Shown in pieces: positions 26,379-38,800 of a stretch of DNA of 64,000 nucleotides. Each line of letters begins with the position of its first letter. Positions within the stretch are counted from its first letter, which is position 1. Position numbers and translations under genes: made by a program. The DNA lies in the NCBI GenBank assembly GCA_025617745.1, contig CM046867.1, forward strand, positions 24,420,705-24,484,704, written 5' to 3'. Under the pieces are notes generated by a model that saw nothing but the letters and a program-made list of their open reading frames with translations, searched no databases and had not been told where the DNA came from. The stretch is from Heliocidaris erythrogramma (Eukaryota > Echinodermata > Echinoidea > Camarodonta > Echinometridae).

Positions 26379-27823
26379 GTCCTAGACTAGTAAGTAGGGG
26401 CCATGAATATTTAGCCTATATAATGGTATCGCATGTTCCACTAGTTCATGATAATATTTGCAGGTCAATAGCCCCGTGCTGAAGCTATAATCTTTATGTT
26501 GGCAGAAAAGAAATGGGATGAAACATAAAAGGTACTATAAGACCGCCTCCTATACCTTTCTTAATAATTTGCTCCTACCCCCTTTCGAAAACCTCGAATC
26601 CAACGTTACTTTTGCAGGTATAGATTATGAACTCAGGAATGGCAGGAATCACCTTAATACTTCAGATAATCATATAAGTTCACGGTTTTATGTGTATACT
26701 ACAAAATATTTGAATGGACATACCGTAGCATATTGGTGGAGTGCACTATTTTGAATAAAAGCACGTATCACCCACCCACTAATTTTCAAAATAGATCATA
26801 CATTTAAAAAAAGATTGTAAACTTTTGTACCACAGATAATTTCTTTTTGTTTTTTGTGTCATAGCTATAAACATACGAAACACTGCATTCATAATTATAC
26901 ATGTATATAATGTAAACTGTTTATTCGTGTGGCGTTTGAGCTTTATGTTAAAGCTGTACAGTTTGATGAGATTCTTTCATGTCGCTCTCACCTCTATTTT
27001 GTATAAAAACATGCATGCTTGGCAATAAAGAAAAGGTTTCGAGGGAAATTTATTTGAGTAATGTTATCAAAATAATGCATGGATCCATTCATTTAGATGT
27101 TCTTGCTGTGTCGGTATTGCTTTACCGGCGGTAACATGGCGTTTTTATGGAGTTTTCCAATATAGTTTTAGGCATACACCGTTTAAGGATCTTTAATCGT
27201 ATATAAGATTTAATCATCTTAATTTTCATTTTCACTTCGTATGGGGGCTGGGGCCTTATTCTCTTCGGCATTATAACTGTACTATTTTGAATTATGTGAA
27301 ATATTCAGATGGTCCATGCATTAGAACTATACATTGTCCAGAGATCATGTACCAAATCATTGAAAAACCGCAATTTATATGAATGTGAATGTGAATATTA
27401 TTTTGAACTCGTCAAGATATAACTTTAGATGATGAGCCAAGCAAGTTATTTGAAAAGGGTGTATTGAGTTTTAGACAATTGCATCAATTGCATCAGTTTC
27501 GTCCTGAAAACTCTGGAGCGGTGCAATTGTCAACTTTAAGGTGACAGTAAACTGAAGCTCATAGCGCCATCTTTTAACAGGATTTGAAAAGTGTCCATGC
27601 TTCTCATTTTCCCATGGTAAAACCCCAGTCAAGTTTTGTAGAAGCTTGTAGAGACTAGAGTATACCTGCAGGCAATTTTCCACATTGCAAGTAAAAAATG
27701 ATAGTTTGAAATATAAAATGTGCCTATTATCCAACATGCCGTTTGTCAAAGTGCAAAATAAAATGCAATTAATTTTCAAATTATAATCTTAAAGGGAAAC
27801 AATCATCAAAATGTTTACTACCC
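26379..27823. other. Intergenic: no gene recognised
   Basis: AT-rich. A GCAATAAAGAAAAGG stretch at 27024-27038 looks like a polyadenylation signal on the + strand and could be the end of a long 3' UTR, but nothing ties it to the TMEM272-like gene. Confidence 0.35.
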
Positions 27824-27827
27824 TTAA

Positions 27828-28270
27828 AGACCTCAGCCTGACCGAATTTTGAAATATACCCTTTATTCATCCACGGGGAGCTATATATTTTCTGAACAAA
27901 TTGAAACCAACTTCATGAGATTCCGTTTCCTGTGGAATGAGTAACAGCGTCCCGAATGTTGAGCCCCGGTGGTTTTTCTGACGAGGGCCCCGTCTCTGAG
28001 GAACGCTACTTTGCGGGGGGTGAAAATTTGATGACGACATATCGTGTAGACGCACTCGGAGCTGTATACATGACATGTCGTCACAAGTCTAGCGACCCCC
28101 TGCAGTTTCCTCTGTTGTTACGCCATAGGGAGGGGCGGACCAAAAAAATTATCTTTTTTATTTTTTATGGATAAACGGAGACGAAAATTTATGAATACCC
28201 AGGGTAATTATATTCTTTGTTTACTAAGCTTTACGTCAATATATGGTTGTTTTGGGTCAGGCTGAGGTCT
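27828..28270. mobile_element. MITE with AGACCTCAGCCTGACC ends at TTAA, 443 bp
   Basis: Perfect 16-bp inverted ends AGACCTCAGCCTGACC are flanked by TTAA on both sides (27824-27827 and 28271-28274). A TTAA target is the mark of piggyBac or Kolobok elements. There is no coding capacity. Confidence 0.8.
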
Positions 28271-28339
28271 TTAAAAAAACTTTCTCTATAATTATGATCC
28301 AAATACTATTTAAAGTTAGTATTTAATAGTATTTAATAG

Positions 28340-28790
28340 TATTTAATTCTCAAACATCCACGGGCGATGTGTTTATGATTAATCACCGTACCGTAATTAT
28401 ATTTGTCACAATAATCGAGTGATTAAAAAAAGTCGGGTAAAGTGTTATATTTTATTTACCAAGAAATATTTACAACATGTGAGTATGTGTTATTTATCCA
28501 AATCTTGCATGAGTTCTGAAGAAAATACATGTTCATCTTGATAAGACTAAATGACATGGATATAATTATGTTCGATATGTATCATAGTGGAAATATTTAA
28601 AAGGAAGTTTTGGTGGGGGGGGGGGCTCCTTATTTACACCGTGGCAACCGATATTAATAAATGACGTGATCTCCTACACCCCCCCCCCCCCCCCCCCGAA
28701 TGGTGTCAACAGATCTGTTTAGTCTGTTATAAGGGAATGGAAAATATATTTGAGGCGATATACAATAACATGTTTCCAACTGTAAGAGGG
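28340..28790. repeat. Segmental duplication, copy A
   Basis: CATCCACGGGCG...CACCGTACCGTA...GTGAGTATGTGTTATTTATC...CTGTTTAGTCTGTTATAAGG recurs in the same order at 29790-30770. It includes the G/C homopolymers near 28614-28624 and 28680-28697. Confidence 0.8.
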
Positions 28791-28875
28791 CCGGTCATTT
28801 TCCCCATTCATGTCAATTTAGTTGTTGATAATAGGAATGATTTATGCGACAGCCAACCAAATGTGCGGTTAGGTA

Positions 28876-28945
28876 AACCCTAAACACCAGCCCTAACCCT
28901 AACCTAAAAACTAAACTCTAAAGTCTATAACCCCAACCCTAACCC
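28876..28945. repeat. Short interstitial telomere-like CCCTAA repeats
   Basis: GCCCTAACCCTAACCTAA and CCAACCCTAACCCTAC, with degenerate units between, match the metazoan telomere repeat (TTAGGG on the other strand). Confidence 0.6.
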
Positions 28946-29785
28946 TACATATTTTTTTTTCATTTTGGGTGGCTGCAAAAGGAAGTTTAACCTAGTAGGC
29001 CTATATGCTTCCATGATATGAGTAAAAAAAGAGTCCTTAAATAGGAAGAGGCCGAAATCCCCCCTCCCCCTCTTTTTTACATTCTAACAGTTACATGTTC
29101 CTCCCCTTTACCTTGTCTCATCGAACATCAACCCCCACAATAAACAAAAACAACTGAAGCCAGAAAGAATTAAGTTCAACTAAGAAACAACACCCCCCTC
29201 AAAAAAAACAAAAAACAAACAAACAAACAAGAAAAACTGTTGAAAGATCAATTTAAGTAATGGAATGCTTACATAATTCAAACTTCCAAATGAGTCGAAT
29301 TGTCACAAATAAAAGACCGAAAAGTTTACAGGCACCTGAATCGATCCGAATCGACCGCGACGACCACCCCGGGGGATGTCTCATTGAGACTTGAACATCA
29401 TCCGCTTAAATCACTTGTTTAATTAAAAAGCAGATTGGAGTATACACGTCACGTTGTTCTTTGGCAATACACCAATTGAGGTTTCCCCCCCTTCACAGGT
29501 AAAGGGTATGGGTTGGGGTATTACAGAAGGTACTTTTTCGTGCTTACGGCACTGCGCTGTTCCATCGGCAGAATTATTACTCCCTCCGGAAATTCAATGT
29601 TTAGAAATGGATTTATGAAATATTGACGGCACGTCAGCCCTTAAAGAGTGACTCTCAACCCTCTAAGAACCATTCTCCGCCCGTGGGTACCAAAAGGTGG
29701 GGACAGAAAGAGTCAGGGAAGGCGCCTCTTCGAACAAAAAAAAGGCCCCAAATCCTTAGCGTAATATATTATACTAGCAGAAGCA
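28946..29785. other. Intergenic: nothing recognised
   Basis: Contains a (CAAA)n stretch near 29207-29230 and no supportable gene. Confidence 0.5.
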
Positions 29786-30790
29786 GCCCGTGGACATCCA
29801 CGGGCGCTAGCTGTGTTGATTATTCACCGTACCGTATTTGTCACAATAATCAAGTGAATAAAAGTCGGGTAAAGTTATTTTTTAGCAAGAAGTATTTACA
29901 ACAAGTGCATTGGCGGATCCAGAGGGGGGGGGCACTTCCAGCCCCCCTCCCCTTTGGAAGGAAAGTATGCAATTTGACCATAGACGATCCGCCATTTTGT
30001 CGATTGTGCCCCCCTTTTAGAATGAAAATCTTTTTTTTTGCTTGCATGCTTGTCAGAGAATTATGGAGGTACCCCTATACCCCCCCCCCCCCCCCCCCCC
30101 CCAGTGACCGAATTTTCAAGAAGCTGGCAAGACCGAAAAAATACGGGTCTGCCTTTTCCAAAAGTTGACATACCTGCACTTGTGTACCCCCCCCCCCCCC
30201 CCCCCCTTATACTAAATCCTGGATCCGCCCCTGAACATGTGAGTATGTGTTATTTATCCAAAGCTTGCATGAGTTCTGAAGAAAATACATTTTCATCTTG
30301 TTGAAGACTAAATGATATGGATATAATTATGTTCGACTAGAATATTCCTGCATAGACCTAGAGGGAGCGATTTGATCTTGCCATGTTTCTGTTAAATACA
30401 TTAAGGCCATGAAAACATAACGTGCATAATTAGCGGTACGTCCCTTGTAAATGATGCAAAAATGAGGGAAAAAATTATTGTCATTTTCTTTTCAGGGGGA
30501 TTATGGGTTTTGGGAGGACCGACTGATTGACTTTTCCCTACTACCCTCCCGTCACCCCCAGCGCGAGGGGAGACGGGAGTAATATCCTAAACGTATCCAT
30601 ATCATAGTGCAAATACAATGTATTTTCGAAGGAAATTTTGGTTGGCTTGGTTGTGGGGAAGGGGCTCCTTCTTTACACCATGGCAACCGATATTCCTGAT
30701 CTCCTACACCTCCCTCCCCGAATGATGTCGGATCTGTTTAGTCTGTCATAAGGCAATGATCTTTGAGGCGATATATACAATAACGTTCAT
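29786..30790. repeat. Segmental duplication, copy B, interrupted by insertions
   Basis: It matches copy A at 28340-28790, with a GGATCC-ended MITE inserted at 29908-30233 and a further insert of about 280 bp at 30335-30615. Copy A preserves the uninterrupted site (TTTACAACATGTGAGTATG). Confidence 0.75.
29908..30233. mobile_element. GGATCC-ended MITE inserted in copy B, 326 bp
   Basis: The ends are TTGGCGGATCCAGAGG on the left and CCTGGATCCGCCCCTG on the right. The target duplication is AACAAGTG (29900-29907) and AACATGTG (30234-30241), one mismatch. Copy A shows the empty site. Two long C runs are internal. Confidence 0.8.
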
Positions 30791-30928
30791 TGTTTTTAAT
30801 GAGTCTTTAATGAGTCTTACTTGTATAATAAATGTATTATTATGTCATGGCTAATGTCATAAATGAAAAGTATTTGCCAGATACTTACCTCAATGTGCAT
30901 GCCTTTAATTCTAAGTATAAAGGTAATG

Positions 30929-32330
30929 ATTTTTTTTTAGTTCCTTTTCATTAATACATTTTAATTGCAGAAGTATGTCACAAAATTTTTATAATTTGAA
31001 TATGTACCTCAATAGTATCAATCATAATTTCAAGATCATAAGTTTAACAGAAACATGGTTGAAGAAATCCTCTCCTACTGATCTTTATCAAATAGATGGT
31101 TACCATTTAATATGTAATAATACAGAAAACAAGCGAGGAGGTGGAACAGAAATATATGTTCACAATTCATTGACTTATTTTATTAGAAATGACTTGTCAG
31201 TTATCACGCAATCATTTGAATGTATTTTTGTAGAATTGTCCAATAATAGCAAATGTAAGAAAACAATCATTGGAGTTATATATCGTCCTCCATGACTTGA
31301 CATAGATTTATTCCTTACTGATTTTACAAACCTGTTAAATAGAATCAATATCAATTCATGTAACTGTTTTATTATGGGTGATATTAATTTAGACCTAACA
31401 CAAATTGGTGTAAATTCAAAAGTTGATTCGTTTATAAATCTTTTGTTTAGTTTTTACTTACAACCGACCATTGATTGTCCTACTCGAATAACTTCTACAT
31501 CTGCTACTTTGTTGGATAATATCTTTTCAAATGTAAATACTTCTATTAACCCAGGTATCATGTTGTGTGATGTAAGCGATCACTTGCCAGTTTTTTCAAT
31601 ATTTTCATCTTTTGCTTATGTTAAGAATAACCCGCCTGTTACCTATAAAAAACCGTTGTATTAATGAATTAAATTTGCAATCCTTTTATACTGAACTTAA
31701 TAATGTCGTATGGGAAACTCATATATTTAAAGACAGTGTTGACATAAGCTATAATAATTTTTTACGTGTTTTCAAGGATAATGAAGAGAGTTTTCCCATT
31801 AAATCCTATTGTATAAAGCAAAAGAACCGCAACCCTTGGTTAACTAAAAATTTACTCAAACTCTGTCATAAAAAATCAGTTTTATATAAAAAATATCCAA
31901 AGAACCCATCATTGTATAGAGAACAAACTTTCAAGAAATTTCGTAATTTTCTAACTATAAAGTTACGACAGGCTAAGAGAGATTATTATAATAGAAAGTT
32001 TGATCAAGTAAGATGTAATATTAAGTCCACCTGGAAAATGATAAATAGTATCTTAAACAGTAAAAAGAATAAAAAAGAAAATAAAATTGAGTCACTTGAA
32101 ATTAACAGTGTAAATATAACAAAAAATGAAGATATTGCAAATTGTTTTAATGACTTTTTTGTTAACATTGGTATCAATTTACAAAGTTCTAATAACATTC
32201 CCTCTGATAATTCTTTTGACGACTATCTTAAACATCCAAATATCCACTCAATTTTCTTTAAACCAGTCAGTAAACATGAAATAGTAACATTAGTTGATAA
32301 CATGAAAAATAATAAGAAAGGAACAGTTGC
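30929..32330 (+). pseudogene. LINE ORF2: APE endonuclease half, RT missing
   Basis: Translation opens before the Met at 30975 (SLIHFNCRSMSQNFYNLNMY) and shows the APE-type endonuclease motifs in order: SLTETWL (about 31050), IGVIYRPP (31270-31295), MGDINLDL (31374) and SDHLPVFS (31580). A Lys/Asn-rich linker follows (NPWLTKNLL, FFVNIG) and leads towards the RT. One in-frame TGA (31293-31295) and one frameshift in an A run (about 31650) are the only lesions. The coding stops abruptly at about 32330, before RT, where the satellite begins. The clade is probably CR1/L2/Jockey-like. Confidence 0.8.
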
Positions 32331-32389
32331 CATCCTGCTATAAGTTTGTTTTTTTACCATGCGGGGATTGAACTGATTTTTTTCCCGGC

Positions 32390-34550
32390 GTCACGGCGTG
32401 AACTTCACCGAGATTCAGCGGGCCATGTCTGGGACTGGCAACCTTCAAGAAATAGTCCATGGGCCAGAAACCGAAAAGGTCCCCCCCCCCCCCTTAGGCA
32501 CAATTTTAAATGATGTTTTTCTGTTAGCTAGAACCCTCAGCTCTCAGAATCTGCTTGTTTGCCATAAAGTTGGTGGTGGGTGTGGCCACCAGGGCCGTTA
32601 CCATGGTAACGGATCAAGAAAAATATGAATTTTAGGAAAAGTCATATAATTCACTTCACAAATCTAAAAATACTTGGTAAGCATCCTAATATATGTATTT
32701 TAAGGTGCCCAATCGATTGCAACAATAATCAGAGCCATTTAAAGTCATGGGCGTGTCCAAAAATGGCCGTTACTATGGAAACGGTACCATAAAAAGCGGG
32801 TATTTTTGACAACTTTCTAAATTTATAAATATGAAATAGCCAAAAAGGTGTATGCACAAGCCTAAAGTATGTTTTTCTATTAGCTAGGACCCTCAGCTAT
32901 CATAATCTGCCTATTTCATGTACAGTTGGTGGTAGGTGTGGCCTGTAGGACCGTTACTATGGTAACACATGAAAAATACTGGATTCTTAGAAAATACTGA
33001 ATCTTTGTAATTTAATAGCTATAAAATATTTGGTAAGTATCCTATTATGTGTATTTCAAGCTACCTGATAGAGATTGCAATCACAATCTGAGCCATTTAA
33101 AGTCATGGGCGTGCCAAAAAAGGCCGTTGCTATGGAAACGGTCCAACAAAAAGCTGTTATTTGTGAAAAAAATCTATCAATAACCATTAAAAAATAGAAA
33201 GAAAAAGTGTCTGCACAGTCTTTGATAATGTTTTTATATTAGTTATGACCCTCAGCTATCATAATTTGCTTGTTTGACATCAAGGTGGTGGTGGGCGTGG
33301 CCGCTAGGGCCGTTACCATGGTAACACATATCGAAATACTGAAATTTAGAAAATACCGTATATTGGTCATTTAGCAGCATAAAATATATGGTAAGGCCTC
33401 TAATATATGTATTTCAAGCTTCCCCACTGATTCCAACCACAATCTGAGTCATTTGAGGTCATGGGCGTGTAAAAAAGGGCCGTTGCTATGGAAACGCTCC
33501 CACAAAATGCTGATATTTGTGGAAAGTATCTATGATTTATCAATACAAAATAGAAAACAACTGTCTGCACAATCTCAAATAATGTTTTTCTGTTTATAGC
33601 TAGGACCTTCAGCCCTCATATTCTCCCTATTTTACATAAAGTTGGTAGTGGACGTGACCACTAGGGTTGTTACCATGGTAAAACACCAAGTAATTGAATT
33701 TTAGAAAATACTATATATCTGTAATTCAACATCACAAAAACTAATTGTACCCATATAAATATATGTATTTTTGGGTGCCCGTTTGATTGCAAGTAGAATC
33801 AGAGTCATTGCAAGTCACCGTCATGTCAAAACATGGCTGTTGCTATGGAAACAGTATGATAAAAATTGAAAATTTCAACACAAGACAAAGAAAAAGTGTA
33901 CGTACGGCCTAAAATGGTGTTTATCTGTCAGCTATCATAATCGAAAGCTTCCTAGTAGCCACAAAGTTGGTTGTGGGTGAGACTGTCAAGGTAGCTACCA
34001 TGGTAAGGCACCAAACAAACAAGAGTTTTAGAATAATAGATAATAATAAGTGTATCTTACTTACCCAGGATAACCACATCAGTAATATTACTGCCCTGCA
34101 ACTATCATTGCCTTGTACACATTTCATACATCTGGGTCAAGCAAAACAAATGTGGGCAAAACATCTTGCCCAGGGATGTAAGCACCGATCAAGGATCGAA
34201 TCCAAGAGCTCTCGTATGAGAGTGAAAGGCTTTCACCAATATACCACAGTGCTTCCACCATGTATTTGGAATGTAACAAAGTACATTGTAGGCATCTAAT
34301 TATATACAATTGAAGCTGCGCCTTTAATTGCAATCAAAAGCCGGATTAGTTTAGGCCAGTCATATAAAAATATGCCGTTGCTAAAGGAAAAGAATGATAA
34401 GAAAGCTCATATTGATTTTTAAGAAAGGGATATTTATGTATCTAAATAATGAATTATAAACAAGTGCAACTGTCCTATTGGTTCAAATCCAGATCAAGGC
34501 CTCGTCAATCAAGATCATGCCTGGTAGGACACTTGCTATGACAAACGAAG
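32390..34550. repeat. X-box satellite: ~357-bp tandem repeat with RFX-like palindromes
   Basis: Two alternating half-units of about 172 and 185 bp each centre on a palindrome like the RFX X-box. Type A (GTTACCATGGTAAC or close) is at 32597, 32953, 33312, 33669 and, decayed, near 33993. Type B (GTTGCTATGGAAAC or close) is at 32769, 33126, 33482, 33839 and, decayed, near 34376. Flanking words recur too: GTCATGGGCGTG before type B, GTGGGCGTGGCC before type A, and CTCAGCTATCATAATCTGC. Repeats decay towards the right. Further pieces lie at 57215-57422, 60197-60860 and about 62900-63200. Confidence 0.85.
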
Positions 34551-34597
34551 ATGGTAGGTGTTATACTGTGGCTGTGGCACCAAAAGCATATCTTTAA

Positions 34598-34880
34598 AGG
34601 GATACGCCACCGGGCGGCCGTGGGGAAAGTCAGGATTGCGTAAGCCCCATTCACCCGTACACAAAGTTTGTGCGTCGAACGCGTCCGTTGGACTAAGTGG
34701 GATTACATTTCAACTGCACGAAGCAGACCGAATCTTGCACGAGAGCTCGAGCTCAGGCGGAGCGTGCATGTTCCAGTCTATCCGAGGTTTGCGCCCCGAG
34801 GGGCAACGGCATGATCCGGTAACGATCACGGTGCCCTCTCGCGGCATTAAAACGTCCACAATCTGCGGTTGAGTATCCCT
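34598..34880. mobile_element. GC-rich MITE with AGGGATAC ends at TTAA, 283 bp
   Basis: AGGGATAC and GTATCCCT are inverted ends, flanked by TTAA at 34594-34597 and 34881-34884. The body is much richer in GC than the satellite around it. No transposase. A TTAA target suggests piggyBac or Kolobok mobilisation. Confidence 0.7.
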
Positions 34881-35228
34881 TTAAAATATTGGCATTTCAG
34901 AAAGTGGCATTGTTTTAGTTTAACATTATTTTAAAACAATATAACAGTATAGACATGCTAGATATCTCCATTGCAAGCAGCCTGAATGATTGCATTGAAA
35001 ATGTTAATCATTTATTCCCAATGATCATATCCAAATATGGTCGCTGATAAGGCAGATTTTGATCGAGAAATCTATATTTAGAAAATAGTGGCATATTTCT
35101 GTGATTTCACAACACGAAAGATAATGTCATAAATAAATTTATTCAATTTGTCTCCAACGGCCCACAAGGGGGTGACACACGCTACTGCTGTGTGATAGGT
35201 TGCCCGGGTGCTGTGAAAAAAATCACAG

Positions 35229-35306
35229 GCGGAACCGGGTGGGATTCGAACCCGCGACCTCTGGATTACTCGACCAGTGTCATAACCACTAGACCACCGG
35301 AGTGCC
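35229..35306 (-). tRNA. Inverted tRNA-Thr-like unit at the array's left end
   Basis: On the minus strand it reads as the other units, but the loop is CGAGTAA (universal T33 replaced by G) and the T-stem has one change (CCCAC). It is the only unit in this orientation. It forms the loop of a palindrome whose arms are 35128-35228 and 35309-35411. Confidence 0.55.
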
Positions 35307-35491
35307 TCTGATTTTTTTCACAGCACCCGGGCAACCTATCACACAGCAGTAGCGTGTGTCACCCCCTTGTGGGCCGTTGGAGACAAATTGAATAAATTTA
35401 TTTATGACATTATATCACCCGACGGATTAATTCAATACCTTTGACTTGATAGTCCCCATATTGGGATAGTTTGAACCTGATCACTCAGGGC

Positions 35492-35564
35492 ACTCCGGTG
35501 GTCTAGTGGTTATGACACTGGTCTAGTAATCCAGAGGTCGCGGGTTCGAATCCCGCCCGGTTCC
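35492..35564 (+). tRNA. tRNA-Thr(AGT)-like unit, representative of 50 direct copies
   Basis: The 73-nt body has standard spacing: acceptor ACTCCGG; D-arm GTC...GAC; anticodon arm CTGGT-CTAGTAA-TCCAG with anticodon AGT; 5-nt variable loop; T-arm GCGGG-TTCGAAT-CCCGC; acceptor CCGGTTC; discriminator C. The A box TGGTCTAGTGG and B box GGTTCGAATCC match consensus. The three outer acceptor pairs (A-C, C-T, T-T) and the last anticodon-stem pair (T-T) do not form, so it is not a normal tRNA. A T7 run 8 nt downstream would end an RNA polymerase III transcript of about 85-90 nt. Across the array 28 direct units read AGT and 22 read GGT. Confidence 0.6.
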
Positions 35565-35752
35565 GCCTGTGATTTTTTTCACAGCACCCGGGCAACCTAT
35601 CACACAGCAGTAGCGTGTGTCACCCCCTTGTGGGCCGTTGGAGACAAATTGAATAAATTTATTTATGACATTATATCACCCGACGGATTAATTCAATACC
35701 TTTGACTTGATAGTCCCCATATTGGGATAGTTTGAACCTGATCACTCAGGGC

Positions 35753-35825
35753 ACTCCGGTGGTCTAGTGGTTATGACACTGGTCTGGTAATCCAGAGGTC
35801 GCGGGTTCGAATCCCGCCCGGTTCC
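35753..35825 (+). tRNA. tRNA-Thr(GGT)-like unit, representative
   Basis: Identical layout to the AGT unit, but the anticodon loop is CTGGTAA, anticodon GGT, also a threonine anticodon. Three units (37322, 40717, 45756) have the loop TTGGTAA. The same acceptor mismatches are present. Confidence 0.55.
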
Positions 35826-38800
35826 GCCTGTGATTTTTTTCACAGCACCCGGGCAACCTATCACACAGCAGTAGCGTGTGTCACCCCCTTGTGGGCCGTT
35901 GGAGACAAATTGAATAAATTTATTTATGACATTATATCACCCGACGGATTAATTCAATACCTTTGACTTGATAGTCCCCATATTAGGATAGTTTGAACCT
36001 GATCACTCAGGGCACTCCGGTGGTCTAGTGGTTATGACACTGGTCTGGTAATCCAGAGGTCGCGGGTTCGAATCCCGCCCGGTTCCGCCTGTGATTTTTT
36101 TCACAGCACCCGGGCAACCTATCACACAGCAGTAGCGTGTGTCACCCCCTTGTGGGCCGTTGGAGACAAATTGAATAAATTTATTTATGACATTATATCA
36201 CCCGACGGATTAATTCAATACCTTTGACTTGATAGTCCCCATATTGGGATAGTTTGAACCTGATCACTCAGGGCACTCCGGTGGTCTAGTGGTTATGACA
36301 CTGGTCTGGTAATCCAGAGGTCGCGGGTTCGAATCCCGCCCGGTTCCGCCTGTGATTTTTTTCACAGCACCCGGGCAACCTATCACACAGCAGTAGCGTG
36401 TGTCACCCCCTTGTGGGCCGTTGGAGACAAATTGAATAAATTTATTCATGACATTATATCACCCGACGGATTAATTCAATACCTTTGACTTGATAGTCCC
36501 CATATTGGGATAGTTTGAACCTGATCACTCAGGGCACACTCCGGTGGTCTAGTGGTTATGACACTGGTCTGGTAATCCAGAGGTCGCGGGTTCGAATCCC
36601 GCCCGGTTCCGCCTGTGATTTTTTTTCACAGCACCCGGGCAACCTATCACACAGCAGTAGCGTGTGTCACCCCCTTGTGGGCCGTTGGAGACAAATTGAA
36701 TAAATTTATTTATGACATTATATCACCCGACGGATTAATTTCAATACCTTTGACTTGATAGTCCCCATATTGGGATAGTTTGAACCTGATCACTCAGGGC
36801 ACTCCGGTGGTCTAGTGGTTATGACACTGGTCTAGTAATCCAGAGATCGCGGGTTCGAATCCCGCCCGGTTCCGCCTGTGATTTTTTTCACAGCACCCGG
36901 GCAACCTATCACACAGCAGTAGCGTGTGTCACCCCCTTGTGGGCCGTTGGAGACAAATTGAATAAATTTATTTATGACATTATATCACCCGACGGATTAA
37001 TTCAATACCTTTGACTTGATAGTCCCCATATTGGGATAGTTTGAACCTGATCACTCAGGGCACTCCGGTGGTCTAGTGGTTATGACACTGGTCTGGTAAT
37101 CCAGAGGTCGCGGGTTCGAATCCCGCCCGGTTCCGCCTGTGATTTTTTTCACAGCACCCGGGCAACCTATCACACAGCAGTAGCGTGTGTCACCCCCTTG
37201 TGGGCCGTTGGAGACAAATTGAATAAATTTATTTATGACATTATATCACCCGACGGATTAATTCAATACCTTTGACTTGATAGTCCCCATATTGAGATAA
37301 TTTGAACCTGATCACTCAGGGCACTCCGGTGGTCTAGTGGTTATGACACTGGTTTGGTAATCCAGAGGTCGCGGGTTCGAATCCCGCCCGGTTCCGCCTG
37401 TGATTTTTTTCACAGCACCCGGGCAACCTATCACACAGCAGTAGCGTGTGTCACCCCCTTGTGGGCCGTTGGAGACAAATTGAATACATTTATTTATGAC
37501 ATTATATCACCCGACGGATTAATTCAATACCTTTGACTTGATAGTCCCCATATTGGGATAGTTTGAACATGATCACTCAGGGCACTCCGGTGGTCTAGTG
37601 GTTATGACACTGGTCTAGTAATCCAGAGGTCGCTGGTTCGAATCCCGCCCGGTTCCGCCTGTGATTTTTTTCACAGCACCCGGGCAACCTATCACACAGC
37701 AGTAGCGTGTGTCACCCCCTTGTGGGCCGTTGGAGACAAATTGAATAAATTTATTCATGACATTATATCACCCGACGGATTAATTCAATACCTTTGACTT
37801 GATAGTCCCCATATTGGGATAGTTTGAACCTGATCACTCAGGGCACTCCGGTGGTCTAGTGGTTATGACACTGGTCTGGTAATCCAGAGGTCGCGGGTTC
37901 GAATCCCGCCCGGTTCCGCCTGTGATTTTTTTCACAGCACCCGGGCAACCTATCACACAGCAGTAGCGTGTGTCACCCCCTTGTGGGCCGTTGGAGACAA
38001 ATTGAATAAATTTATTTATGACATTATATCACCCGACGGATTAATTCAATACCTTTGACTTGACAGTCCCCATATTGGGATAGTTTGAACCTGATCACTC
38101 AGGGCACTCCGGTGGTCTAGTGGTTATGACACTGGTCTAGTAATCCAGAGGTCGCGGGTTCGAATCCCGCCCGGTTCCGCCTGTGATTTTTTTCACAGCA
38201 CCCGGGCAACCTATCACACAGCAGTAGCGTGTGTCACCCCCTTGTGGGCCGTTGGAGACAAATTGAATTAATTTATTTATGACATTATATCACCCGACGG
38301 ATTAATTTCAATACCTTTGACTTGATAGTCCCCATATTGGGATAGTTTGAACCTGATCACTCAGGGCACTCCGGTGGTCTAGTGGTTATGACACTGGTCT
38401 AGTAATCCAGAGGTCGCGGGTTCGAATCCCGCCCGGTTCCGCCTGTGATTTTTTTCACAGCACCCGGGCAACCTATCACACAGCAGTAGCGTGTGTCACC
38501 CCCTTGTGGGCCGTTGGAGACAAATTGAATAAATTTATTTATGACATTATATCACCCGACGGATTAATTCAATACCTTTGACTTGATAGTCCCCATATTG
38601 GGATAGTTTGAACCTGATCACTCAGGGCACTCCGGTGGTCTAGTGGTTATGACACTGGTCTGGTAATCCAGAGGTCGCGGGTTCGAATCCCGCCCGGTTC
38701 CGCCTGTGATTTTGTTCACAGCACCCGGGCAACCTATCACACAGCAGTAGCGTGTGTCACCCCCTTGTGGGCCGTTGGAGACAAATTGAATAAATTTATT

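Noticed and set aside
29623..30304. 181-codon open frame with proline runs
   Set aside because: It crosses a segmental duplication edge and the GGATCC-ended MITE; the prolines come from C homopolymers.
34558..34872. 104-codon open frame
   Set aside because: It lies almost wholly inside a GC-rich MITE, where stop codons are rare by composition.
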